A stretch of DNA of 35,530 nucleotides from a bacterium (lineage in GTDB: Bacteria; Bacteroidota; Bacteroidia; Chitinophagales; Saprospiraceae): the NCBI GenBank assembly GCA_024742755.1, contig JANSXW010000059.1, positions 1 through 35,530 of the forward strand, in the 5' to 3' direction. The notes below the pieces were generated by a model. It did not search any database, had not been told where the DNA came from, and saw nothing but the letters and a program-made list of their open reading frames with translations. Position numbers and translations under genes: made by a program. The first letter of the stretch is position 1, and each line of letters opens with the position of its first letter. Shown here piece by piece: positions 7,059-14,367 of this stretch.

Positions 7059-7430
7059 CTAATTCTGATGCCCGTTTCTAATGCGTTGATATATACTTTT
7101 CAATTCATCAAAGTCAATATCAAGCAGCTCCATGGTCTTAAACACTTCCGGGAGGTACTGGGTGATGAATTCTTCCCGGCGGAGCATTGTGGTTTTCTGA
7201 GTAGCATCATCCGCTACGAAGTAACCGATACCACGTTTATTGTAGATGATCTCTTGTTCTTGCAAATATGAGTAGGTACGCATGACCGTATTGGGGTTGA
7301 CCTGTATCGTTGCAGCCATCTCGCGCACCGACTGTATTTTTTCGCCCGGCTTGATTTTTTCGGCAAGAATGTTCTCGCAGATGTAATCGGCAATTTGTAC
7401 GTATATCGTTTTAGTGTTCTTGAAATCCAT
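7059..7430 (-). CDS. GntR family transcriptional regulator (YtrA type)
   Basis: This 123-residue regulator has the winged helix-turn-helix of the GntR family (about residues 8-75: IYVQIADYICENILAE, KIQSVREMAATIQVNPNTVMRTYSYLQ) and only a short C-terminal dimerisation tail, as in the YtrA subfamily that controls ABC transporter operons. Its ATG overlaps the permease stop codon by one base (TAATG), so translation is coupled. A perfect inverted repeat at the promoter of the operon (9070-9095) is a good candidate binding site, giving autorepression until an unknown envelope or antibiotic signal appears. Confidence 0.9.
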   Translation of the reverse strand: MDFKNTKTIYVQIADYICENILAEKIKPGEKIQSVREMAATIQVNPNTVMRTYSYLQEQEIIYNKRGIGYFVADDATQKTTMLRREEFITQYLPEVFKTMELLDIDFDELKSIYQRIRNGHQN

Positions 7431-8200
7431 TATACTTCTCTTTCTTTAAGTTTGAAATAAGCAACAACCCAAAAAAGCGGTGCAAGTACAAACCAGAAGA
7501 TATGCTGCAGTACAGGCCATGCGGTAAACTCAATGAAATTTTGGAAGTTCTTGCCTGGCATTACCTGCACATTATCGACCGGTGTGAATACGCCATCGAA
7601 GTATTCAGCAAAAAGTATCCGAAAGGTTATCCACATTATCCCTCCAAAAACGAGTGCCAGCAAGAATAGTGCAAAAAGCGTCTTGAAGAATGCGAACCGG
7701 TTAAAGGCGATAGCTCCGAGTATAAATACGGATTGGATAACCAGGTACAGCTTGATCATAAACAGGTAGAAGGGGGCGACCGGATTAAATGGTAAAAATG
7801 CATAATTGAAATAGGCTGCAATGGCATCGGCTACCTGTGCAAAGGCCCCGTACAAGGCGGAAAATAGAATCACATACCCCAGAGAAGTAATCAAAAGCTT
7901 CATGGTTAACTTCTCAAGGATCGAAGAAGGCAGGCTAAGGTATTGCATGCGCTGTTCTTTTTGATTGAGTTCGTTGAAGCTATTGCTGGTAAAGTAAAAA
8001 CCGCCACCCAGTAAAATAATGCTATACCAGATTCGGTGAAAGTTAACGTAATCCTGATCCTCTGCCATGATAGCAGCATTGATGACCAGAAAAACAAAAA
8101 CGACACTAGCCACGATCAAAGTCATGCGGTGCCCACTAAAAGTTTCTTCGCGGAAGAGATGCATGAACCTCGGGAAACTAAAAATTTGATTGGTAGTCAT
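7430..8200 (-). CDS. ABC transporter permease-like membrane protein
   Basis: This 256-residue protein has about six hydrophobic segments: near residues 27-45, 57-70, 102-124, 142-166, 171-195 and 228-250. An ABC-2-like permease role is inferred from topology and from its position between an ABC ATPase (4-bp gap upstream) and a GntR regulator (1-bp overlap downstream). No conserved motif identifies a substrate. It would form the membrane part of an exporter or a bacteriocin/antibiotic-sensing pump such as the Ytr-type systems. Confidence 0.78.
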   Translation of the reverse strand: MTTNQIFSFPRFMHLFREETFSGHRMTLIVASVVFVFLVINAAIMAEDQDYVNFHRIWYSIILLGGGFYFTSNSFNELNQKEQRMQYLSLPSSILEKLTMKLLITSLGYVILFSALYGAFAQVADAIAAYFNYAFLPFNPVAPFYLFMIKLYLVIQSVFILGAIAFNRFAFFKTLFALFLLALVFGGIMWITFRILFAEYFDGVFTPVDNVQVMPGKNFQNFIEFTAWPVLQHIFWFVLAPLFWVVAYFKLKEREV

Positions 8201-8204
8201 GATG

Positions 8205-9059
8205 TCATTGAGTTTTTAGCGTTCGGTGAAAAAGCTCCTGCACGCGGGCTTTGTTTTGCACGACGGCATTAAATAGCACTTCCAGGTCAACTTCCGTCTC
8301 TTCCCCATTAAGGTTTGGCGTAACGGCTAAATAACCGCCCGGTGTTCGTTCGGCGTAAAGGGCATCGCCAAGCAGGCGCTCATTGAAGTGTACCCCAAAA
8401 TGTAGCTTGCTGGTGATCTCTTCGATATTGGCATTAAAAATGATCTTGCCGTCTTCGAGGATAATGACCGGGTCGATCAGATTGATCATGTCTCTGACCT
8501 GATGGGTCGAGATGAGATAACATTTGTTGTCATCAATCGAACCGGCGATTAGTTTTCTAAACTTACTTTTAGAGGGGATATCTAAGCCATTAGTGGGCTC
8601 GTCAAGGATCAGCAGGCTGGCATTTGTTGCTAAACCGAAGCTTAATAAGACTTTCTTTTTCTGACCGTAAGAAAGCTTATGCATTCTTTTACTGCGGTCA
8701 ATCTCAAACTCGTTTAAGTAGCTGTCAAATTGCGCTGCGCTAAATTTGGGGTAGAAGGCAGCGTACACTTTTTCAAAGGTGTTGATCTTCATCGCTGGTA
8801 CGAAGTACTCCTCGGGCACGAGGTAAAGGTCTGCCAAAAACGCAGGTTTACGATCCGCCGGATTGTAGCCATTAACCGTGAGCCTGCCGGATTTTGGATA
8901 GGACAATCCAGCGATTAACTTGAGTAAAGTTGTTTTTCCTGCACCATTTTTACCCAGCAACCCACAAATACTGCCGGATTGTAGATCAAGATCTAAATCA
9001 CTGAAAAGCGGGCTCTTTTTTTTGTAGTGAAAATTGAGTTGTTCTATTGTTATCATCAC
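8205..9059 (-). CDS. ABC transporter ATP-binding protein
   Basis: This 284-residue ATPase has Walker A GKNGAGKTT (36-44), signature LSYGQ (129-133), Walker B LLILDEP (149-155) with the D-loop NGLD, and the switch histidine in STHQ (His186). It energises the permease encoded 4 bp downstream. The C-terminal 70 residues have the extra domain often seen in antibiotic or lipid exporters, without clear motifs. It is the first gene of the operon and has its own promoter and operator directly upstream. The start could be the second Met, one codon later. The substrate is unknown. Confidence 0.92.
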   Translation of the reverse strand: MMITIEQLNFHYKKKSPLFSDLDLDLQSGSICGLLGKNGAGKTTLLKLIAGLSYPKSGRLTVNGYNPADRKPAFLADLYLVPEEYFVPAMKINTFEKVYAAFYPKFSAAQFDSYLNEFEIDRSKRMHKLSYGQKKKVLLSFGLATNASLLILDEPTNGLDIPSKSKFRKLIAGSIDDNKCYLISTHQVRDMINLIDPVIILEDGKIIFNANIEEITSKLHFGVHFNERLLGDALYAERTPGGYLAVTPNLNGEETEVDLEVLFNAVVQNKARVQELFHRTLKTQ

Positions 9060-9069
9060 CTTATTGATT

Positions 9070-9095
9070 TAGTGTACTACTTAACTAGTACACTA
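9070..9095. promoter_or_regulatory. Operator palindrome for the GntR regulator
   Basis: A perfect 10-bp inverted repeat, TAGTGTACTA (9070-9079) and TAGTACACTA (9086-9095), with 6 bases between. It sits between the minus-strand -7 box and the ATPase start, covering the expected transcription start, which fits repression by the operon-encoded YtrA-type GntR protein. Confidence 0.7.
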
Positions 9096-9127
9096 CAAAC
9101 GTACGCAATAATATTTGATACTGGCAA
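9096..9127 (-). promoter_or_regulatory. Promoter of the ABC/GntR operon
   Basis: On the minus strand TTG (9125-9127) and TACGTTTG (9096-9103) are separated by 21 bases, matching the Bacteroidota TTG/TAnnTTTG consensus with a slightly long spacer. The -7 box abuts the operator palindrome directly. Confidence 0.6.
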
Positions 9128-9339
9128 CCTTTCCTAAGATTTTTTTGAAAGTTCCCTTTCTATAGAGAAGACTATTTTCGACAAATCAAAACAGATTGAC
9201 GGCCCTAATTCTATTTCAGACAAGTCCGTACGTTAGCATTTGCTAAGGCAAAGAGGTACCTTGCAGGTGGTTATTGTACGTGTATAAATGACGTGAGCAG
9301 TAACCAAAGCAAACTCGGCAAACATAAAACAGATCGACA

Positions 9340-10386
9340 ATGAAACTAAGCATACTTTTACTTTCAGGCATTATTGCACTGCTGACTTCCTGCAACGGGC
9401 AAACCTCAAAGCAACAAGCTCCTGAAACAGCATACATCGCAAAAGGAGATACCGTACCGGAACTTGGGAGCAGTATAATGGCCGTTTATCAAGACAAAAA
9501 GGATGTTTATTGGTTTGGCAGCTGGGAAACGGGAGTATATAAATACGATGGAAAAGCGTTGGTTAATTTTACAACAAAACATGGTTTGCTCAACAACAGA
9601 ATTGATGAAATAAAAGAAGATAAGTTTGGTAATATTTACTTTGCCAGTGCCAACGCAACGTCTGCAATATCAAAGTTTAACGGAAATACTTTCACAACCC
9701 TGACGGCAGTTGCCAGTGAAAACTGGAGCCTTGAACCTACCGATATGTGGTTTAAGTATTCTTATGGAAATATGGGAAAAGTATATCGCTATGATGGTAT
9801 TACTTTATTTGTATTGAAGCTCCCTAAGCCACCTCATCTATACAATCCATTTGCTGTCTATAGTATCTATAAAGACAGAAAAGAGAATATTTGGTTTGGC
9901 ACCAACCCTGTTGGCGTATGCCGATATGATGGAAAGTCATTTGAATGGATCACAGAGGAAGATGTGACAGAATTTCGCAACGAAGGTGCAAACGGCGTGC
10001 GTTCGATTACAGAAGACAAGAATGGTGACTTTTGGTTTAACACTGAATATCGTTACAGCATTTACGACAGTACGACATTAAAAAGCGATAAGTTTTACAC
10101 AAGGCACAAAAGCATTGGCGGTTTAGATGGAAAAATGGACAGTAATCTGGACGAATATCTATCAAGTGTAATAGACAACAATGATGATTTGTGGTTTGTG
10201 ACTTATCTTAATGGTGTTTGGAGATATGATGGAATGAAAATTACACAGTATACCGTTCAGGACAACTCAAAGGACATCTCGCTATTCAGCATATACAAAG
10301 ACAACAATGGCGACCTCTGGCTGGGAACACACGAGAATGGGGCATTTAAATTTAACGGGCAAACTTTCGAGAAATTCACCCTGTAA
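9340..10386 (+). CDS. Beta-propeller lipoprotein (two-component regulator propeller type)
   Basis: This 348-residue lipoprotein starts with MKLSILLLSGIIALLTSC (Cys18 lipobox). The remainder consists of repeats of the regulator-propeller kind, e.g. YWFGSWETGVYKYDGK, IWFGTNPVGVCRYDGK, LWFVTYLNGVWRYDG and LWLGTHENGAFKFNG, each preceded by an E/D-x-K/N-G/N-x-(I/L/D)W turn. This is the sensor part of hybrid two-component systems, here without a kinase domain, so it should be a stand-alone surface or periplasmic propeller that binds a ligand or partner. It leads a closely spaced set that continues with the SnoaL-like and PP2C genes. A 33-bp piece of it is copied at 5599-5631. Confidence 0.85.
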   Translation: MKLSILLLSGIIALLTSCNGQTSKQQAPETAYIAKGDTVPELGSSIMAVYQDKKDVYWFGSWETGVYKYDGKALVNFTTKHGLLNNRIDEIKEDKFGNIYFASANATSAISKFNGNTFTTLTAVASENWSLEPTDMWFKYSYGNMGKVYRYDGITLFVLKLPKPPHLYNPFAVYSIYKDRKENIWFGTNPVGVCRYDGKSFEWITEEDVTEFRNEGANGVRSITEDKNGDFWFNTEYRYSIYDSTTLKSDKFYTRHKSIGGLDGKMDSNLDEYLSSVIDNNDDLWFVTYLNGVWRYDGMKITQYTVQDNSKDISLFSIYKDNNGDLWLGTHENGAFKFNGQTFEKFTL

Positions 10387-10404
10387 CAGAGAAAAAACCG
10401 GGAA

Positions 10405-10788
10405 TTGGAAAAAGACATAATCAACCTTCATAAGATTTGGATAGACACTGAAATTTCGGATAGATACGGTATTGTCAGCTTCTGTGCTGATGACGTTGAG
10501 GTCTCAGTCCCCCCTGCGCACCGAATTAAAGGGAAAACCAACTTTTTGAATTGGCTCCGGGAATCCGCTGACGGAAGCAGTATCGAAAGTATTGAAATTT
10601 CAAACCGGCAGGTCGTTTGTGTAAATCAATTAGGGGCGCTAAAAGCTGATTTTAAGACTACTGTAATTACTGAGGACAATCAACGGCAAATTATTTATGG
10701 GCAACATATGTGGCATCTGATTATGGAGGACGGTGCCTGGAAAGCAAAGAGGCTGACCTGGAAAATATACCAACACCCGAACCGTTAA
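10405..10788 (+). CDS. SnoaL-like / nuclear transport factor 2-fold protein
   Basis: This 127-residue protein fits the small cone-shaped SnoaL/DUF4440 fold: an N-terminal helix (IINLHKIWIDTEIS), the GIVSFCADDVEVSVP strand, FLNWLRE, and the C-terminal strands QHMWHLIMEDGAWKAKRLTW. Such proteins may be isomerases, polyketide-type cyclases or simple binding domains; the catalytic class cannot be chosen. No suitable ATG exists near the 5' end, so the TTG at 10405 is taken as the start, 18 bp after the propeller gene. The product ends 18 bp before the first PP2C gene, so it is probably in the same transcript. Confidence 0.75.
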   Translation: MEKDIINLHKIWIDTEISDRYGIVSFCADDVEVSVPPAHRIKGKTNFLNWLRESADGSSIESIEISNRQVVCVNQLGALKADFKTTVITEDNQRQIIYGQHMWHLIMEDGAWKAKRLTWKIYQHPNR

Positions 10789-10806
10789 CTGTAGCACTGT
10801 AATCGT

Positions 10807-11478
10807 ATGGCAAATCAGAAAGCTAACCATCCCAAAAGGCCAATGCAATACATCGCCAAAAGCCTCCCCAAAAAGGGGAAAGTAAAAAACGGAGACCACT
10901 TCGGTTTTTACGAAGATGAGCGGGTGCAGATAGCCTGCGTTGCGGACGGTGTAGGCGGAAATGCCTGCGACTGGAAAGCATCGGAACAGGCCTGTGAGGA
11001 CCTCATCTATTTTTATGTGAATGAATTTGCAGCTTTGGGGGTGCGGGAAGGGATCGCGCAGAGCCTGAGAAAGACCTTTGCCAGAATATACTGGACCAAA
11101 GGCCGGTGTGAGGGCATGCTGACGACCTTGGTGGCTGTAATCATTGACCGGCAATCCGGTGAATATTTCTACTTTGGCATTGGGGACAGCCTGATCCTTA
11201 AATTTGAAGAGGGCGCAATTGAAGAACTGACTCCGGAATGCGCATTCCGCATACAGCCCGACTTACTGCCCTCCAGGGTAAAGAGTGGCGGGCAATTGAA
11301 AGAAGGCACCTGCTTTGCGTTGATGTCAGATGGGGTTTCAGCAAACCGGAAAAACTACCGGCAGGAAATCGCCCTGGTTTTGGGCTCCGAAAACTGGGAA
11401 AGCAAATTCGAAGAAATCATGTACCTGAACCAGCTCACCCAATTTGATGATATGACACTCCTGCTGCTGAAGGATTGA
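10807..11478 (+). CDS. PP2C family protein phosphatase (first of two)
   Basis: This 223-residue protein is a metal-dependent Ser/Thr phosphatase of the PP2C type. Visible motifs are NGD (28-30, in place of the usual NED/NQD), VADGVGG (Asp47), CEGMLTT (101-107), GIGDS (Asp127), SDGVS (Asp175) and the final DDMT (214-217). The segment CDWKAS after the ADGVGG motif is shared with the second phosphatase at 12392 and replaces the usual HxxGxxAS. No kinase, anti-sigma or sensor domain is fused. Its stop codon abuts the ATG of the unknown gene, so they are translated together. The substrate is probably encoded nearby or elsewhere. Confidence 0.87.
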   Translation: MANQKANHPKRPMQYIAKSLPKKGKVKNGDHFGFYEDERVQIACVADGVGGNACDWKASEQACEDLIYFYVNEFAALGVREGIAQSLRKTFARIYWTKGRCEGMLTTLVAVIIDRQSGEYFYFGIGDSLILKFEEGAIEELTPECAFRIQPDLLPSRVKSGGQLKEGTCFALMSDGVSANRKNYRQEIALVLGSENWESKFEEIMYLNQLTQFDDMTLLLLKD

Positions 11479-12318
11479 ATGAGATCAGCCGGCAGCTTAC
11501 ATTATTACAGCGATATGCAACAATATATTTATGGTATACACGATCGGGACGATATCAATGATGGCATCAAAAATCAGCGGCCCTCTGCTGTCCCGGAATA
11601 TTTATTCTGGTATTCCCTTCGGGCATGGCACTTTACATTCATTGAAGTCCAGATACTAGAGCATACTGAATTGCTGCAGCCGGAGATAGAAGTCGTTTTG
11701 TTCAGTCCGGAGCAGCAAGCCATCTTTCAGAAAAGCATACAGTATTTTGCAGACTTTTATGGCCATGAATCTTTTGATATAAATCGAAATCTGGTGGGAC
11801 GAAGGATCGTGATTCACGTTCCGGCATACCATCCGGGACAACTTGGGGATGTATTGTCTGAAGCTCAGGCCAAAATGCTGGAGACGGAGATGTGGGAAGG
11901 AAACCGATTATGGATTTTCACCATTTTTGCGCTTCGGGAGGGCATTAATGTCGAGTGGCAAGAGGACCACCACAGGGATTTGTTTTATTTTATTGACTGG
12001 TGGATGTACTTTAGTGACCTCATTTCAACGAAGGAACTGCAGGGGATCAACCCATTTTTCTTGCTTTCAGAAGAGCACATTAGAAAAACAGATGAAAATC
12101 AACCGCTTAATCTAAGCCTCTATGAGCCCAGCAGGAATGCAGATGTAAGAATCCTGAAATGGGATAGAAAGGACACAGGTGCCCCCGAATATTTCTACGT
12201 AAACGGTTCCCGTGTAGGAGAATCGATTTATTTAATCCTCCATCATATTCATAAGAACAGCTATGAAGGACTGGGGTGGGAGGCGTTGAAACTTCACACA
12301 AAAACCTATTTTCTATAG
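11479..12318 (+). CDS. Uncharacterised protein between two PP2C phosphatases
   Basis: I do not recognise this 279-residue protein. It has no signal peptide and no long hydrophobic segment, but is rich in aromatic residues (for example YLFWYSLRAWHFTFIEVQ, FYFIDWWMYFSDL) and acidic residues. The start MRSAGSLHYYSDMQQYIYGI directly follows the phosphatase stop codon (TGA-ATG); an internal ATG at 11515 (MQQYIYGIHDRDD) is an alternative. The C-terminal part (YFYVNGSRVGESIYLILHHI) looks like a compact mixed alpha/beta domain. Its place between two phosphatases suggests that it is their partner or substrate, but that is inference. Confidence 0.75.
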   Translation: MRSAGSLHYYSDMQQYIYGIHDRDDINDGIKNQRPSAVPEYLFWYSLRAWHFTFIEVQILEHTELLQPEIEVVLFSPEQQAIFQKSIQYFADFYGHESFDINRNLVGRRIVIHVPAYHPGQLGDVLSEAQAKMLETEMWEGNRLWIFTIFALREGINVEWQEDHHRDLFYFIDWWMYFSDLISTKELQGINPFFLLSEEHIRKTDENQPLNLSLYEPSRNADVRILKWDRKDTGAPEYFYVNGSRVGESIYLILHHIHKNSYEGLGWEALKLHTKTYFL

Positions 12319-12391
12319 CCTTCTTAACTTGCAAAGCAGTTTACAGCTGCCAGAGCAGCTCTGAATCACGACCCTCCAAAAAATCCAAAAA

Positions 12392-13402
12392 ATGAAAGTA
12401 GAACTTTCGAAACAATCCTATAAAGACCCGGAGAAGAACAGAAACGGTGATTTTTGCGCCTTTGAGATACTGGAGGACGAACAGCTGGCTGTTTTGGCAC
12501 TGGCGGATGGTGTGGGGAGCAGCCCCTGCGACTGGAAAGCCTCAAGGGTCAGTTGCCAAAAATTCCTTGAAGCCTTTAAGGCGGGAATCAGTGAGGATAT
12601 CACCGAGCGCTTTTTACAATCCCTGAAAACCGCCAATCAGGAGGTCTTGCTAACCACAGACAGTTGCGAGGGGATGAAAACCACATTCTGCGGAGTGGTA
12701 TGGGACATCGGGAAGAAAAAAGTACACTACACGAGTATTGGGGACTCAAGGATTTACGAGATTTCGAATAACCGGGTCAGCCAAATCAGCACGGATGAAG
12801 TAAAATCCGTTATCCTGCGGAAAAAAGATGGGAAACCCATGATCGTTGCTGGCATAGCTGTTACCGCAGAAGGGATAACCAATGTAATAGGCAGCCAACA
12901 GATTAGTTTCGGAATTGAAACAAAAGACACGGAGAGTATCGACGGTATGGTGTTATCAACGGATGGATTCCATGGGTTATCCACCCACTTTGAAGAAGAT
13001 ATTCAGGAGGCCATCAACGCCCTGAGCCTGGAACAGGGGCTGAAGCAGATTTATCAAAAATACAAAGACTTGCAGAAGGATGATATGACGATCCTTGCGC
13101 TAAGAAAAGTGGAAGAGGGCAATCATTATTCAGAGACGCTCGCCGCCATTTTAAATAACGGGGCGGTCCCGGACATGAGTAATTTTGAGCTATCCAAAGT
13201 GCTGTTGCGCGGAATAGAGGAAGGGATACAGGAACAAGATGCGGACAAGATAAGCAAGCTGATGGCCCTCTGCGAGGCAAGGCGCATTGATCTTGGAAGA
13301 GAGAAAACCGGAAATTTGATCTCCCTCATGTTCAGCGTGGATTTCCAAAACGGCGCGGTTTATCAGAAGCTTATGAGTCTGATGAGGTCCAGTAAAGCAT
13401 AA
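12392..13402 (+). CDS. PP2C family protein phosphatase with C-terminal extension (second of two)
   Basis: This 336-residue protein has the same PP2C motif set as the first phosphatase: NGD (18-20), LADGVG (Asp39), CDWKAS, CEGMKTT (92-98), SIGDS (Asp118), STDG (Asp191) and KDDMT (229-233). About 95 extra residues follow (EEGNHYSETLAAILNNGAVP and onward), mostly helical in character, possibly a partner-binding domain. The two phosphatases share motifs but not close sequence, so this is not a recent tandem duplication. The gene follows the unknown protein after 73 bp. Codons 30-40 (12479-12511) are copied exactly at 5641-5673. Confidence 0.87.
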   Translation: MKVELSKQSYKDPEKNRNGDFCAFEILEDEQLAVLALADGVGSSPCDWKASRVSCQKFLEAFKAGISEDITERFLQSLKTANQEVLLTTDSCEGMKTTFCGVVWDIGKKKVHYTSIGDSRIYEISNNRVSQISTDEVKSVILRKKDGKPMIVAGIAVTAEGITNVIGSQQISFGIETKDTESIDGMVLSTDGFHGLSTHFEEDIQEAINALSLEQGLKQIYQKYKDLQKDDMTILALRKVEEGNHYSETLAAILNNGAVPDMSNFELSKVLLRGIEEGIQEQDADKISKLMALCEARRIDLGREKTGNLISLMFSVDFQNGAVYQKLMSLMRSSKA

Positions 13403-13435
13403 ACTCTAGTAAATGATTCGTACTTTCAGCCAAGT

Positions 13436-14257
13436 ATGAATGCACTTCGCACCCAGCAACGTTACAATGGCTGCCTTACCACCCCACCCCTTTGGGAAGG
13501 CACCACAGTATCCCCCTTCCGGCAAATGGAGCTTGCGCTGCGCCCTGATCCTTTGGAGGACACAGCTGCCTTTGATCAGCACCGGCTCGGCAAGCTGGCG
13601 GAGGCTTTTATTTTTCATGCCTTAAAAAACCTCCCTTCGGTTTCCTGGATTTGCGACAACCTGCAAATGCAGCAGGGCAAGCGGACGGCAGGGGAAATTG
13701 ATGCGCTGTTTTACCAGCAGGGCCAGCCCGTTCACCTGGAAGTGGCGTACAAATTTTACCTGTTCGATACTCATGAGCAATACGATACGCCCTTAGGGCC
13801 CTGGATTGGGCCTAACCGGAAGGACTGCCTGGTGCAAAAACTGGATAAGCTGCACCGCAAACAATTCCCCCTCCTGCAAAGCGAACTGGCCGCCCGTTAC
13901 CTGGATCACTACGGGCTGACTCCCGGGGCAGTGGAACAAAGGCATTGCTTTAAAGGGCAACTCTTTTTGCCTTATCAGCAACAGGAACTCGACATTGCCC
14001 CACTTAATCCGGACTGCATTGCTGGCTTTTACCTGGCCTTCTCTGAATTAGAAGCTTTCCGGGATGCAGCCTTTTTCATCCCGCAAAAGCCAGACTGGCT
14101 GATCACGCCCCACCGGCAGGCCCAATGGCTGCCCTACGCTGCCGCCGTCCCCATTCTAAAAGCCGAAATAGATAAGAAAAGGTCCCCCATGGTTTGGGTA
14201 AGGCCAAAAAACGGTGCGTTGCTCAGGTGCTTTGTCGTGTTCTGGCCATCCGTTTAG
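13436..14257 (+). CDS. DUF1853 family protein (putative nuclease fold)
   Basis: This 273-residue protein fits DUF1853: RLGKLAEAFIFHAL, the block RTAGEIDALF followed by VHLEVAYKFYL, then GPNRKDCLVQKLDKLHRKQF, and a C-terminal WLITPHRQAQWLP segment. The pattern GE-x-D (Glu87, Asp89) then E-x3-K (Glu102, Lys106) resembles a PD-(D/E)XK nuclease active site, as proposed for the family from fold comparisons; I have not shown activity. It starts 33 bp after the second PP2C gene but its base composition is like that of the core genes, so it may mark the right edge of the accessory block. Confidence 0.8.
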   Translation: MNALRTQQRYNGCLTTPPLWEGTTVSPFRQMELALRPDPLEDTAAFDQHRLGKLAEAFIFHALKNLPSVSWICDNLQMQQGKRTAGEIDALFYQQGQPVHLEVAYKFYLFDTHEQYDTPLGPWIGPNRKDCLVQKLDKLHRKQFPLLQSELAARYLDHYGLTPGAVEQRHCFKGQLFLPYQQQELDIAPLNPDCIAGFYLAFSELEAFRDAAFFIPQKPDWLITPHRQAQWLPYAAAVPILKAEIDKKRSPMVWVRPKNGALLRCFVVFWPSV

Positions 14258-14298
14258 CAGCACTTTATCGGTCAAAGGGTGGTTTTCGTCAATTCCTG

Positions 14299-14329
14299 TT
14301 GCGGCAGACCGGCAATTCAGGTATTTTTA
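14299..14329 (+). promoter_or_regulatory. Possible promoter of the T9SS thioredoxin-fold gene
   Basis: TTG (14299-14301) and TATTTTTA (14322-14329) are 20 bases apart; the second box differs from TAnnTTTG in the last base only. The predicted start lies about 35 bases before the ATG. Confidence 0.35.
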
Positions 14330-14367
14330 AAGACGTAATTTTTCACACTTAAATCACCTGAATCAAC

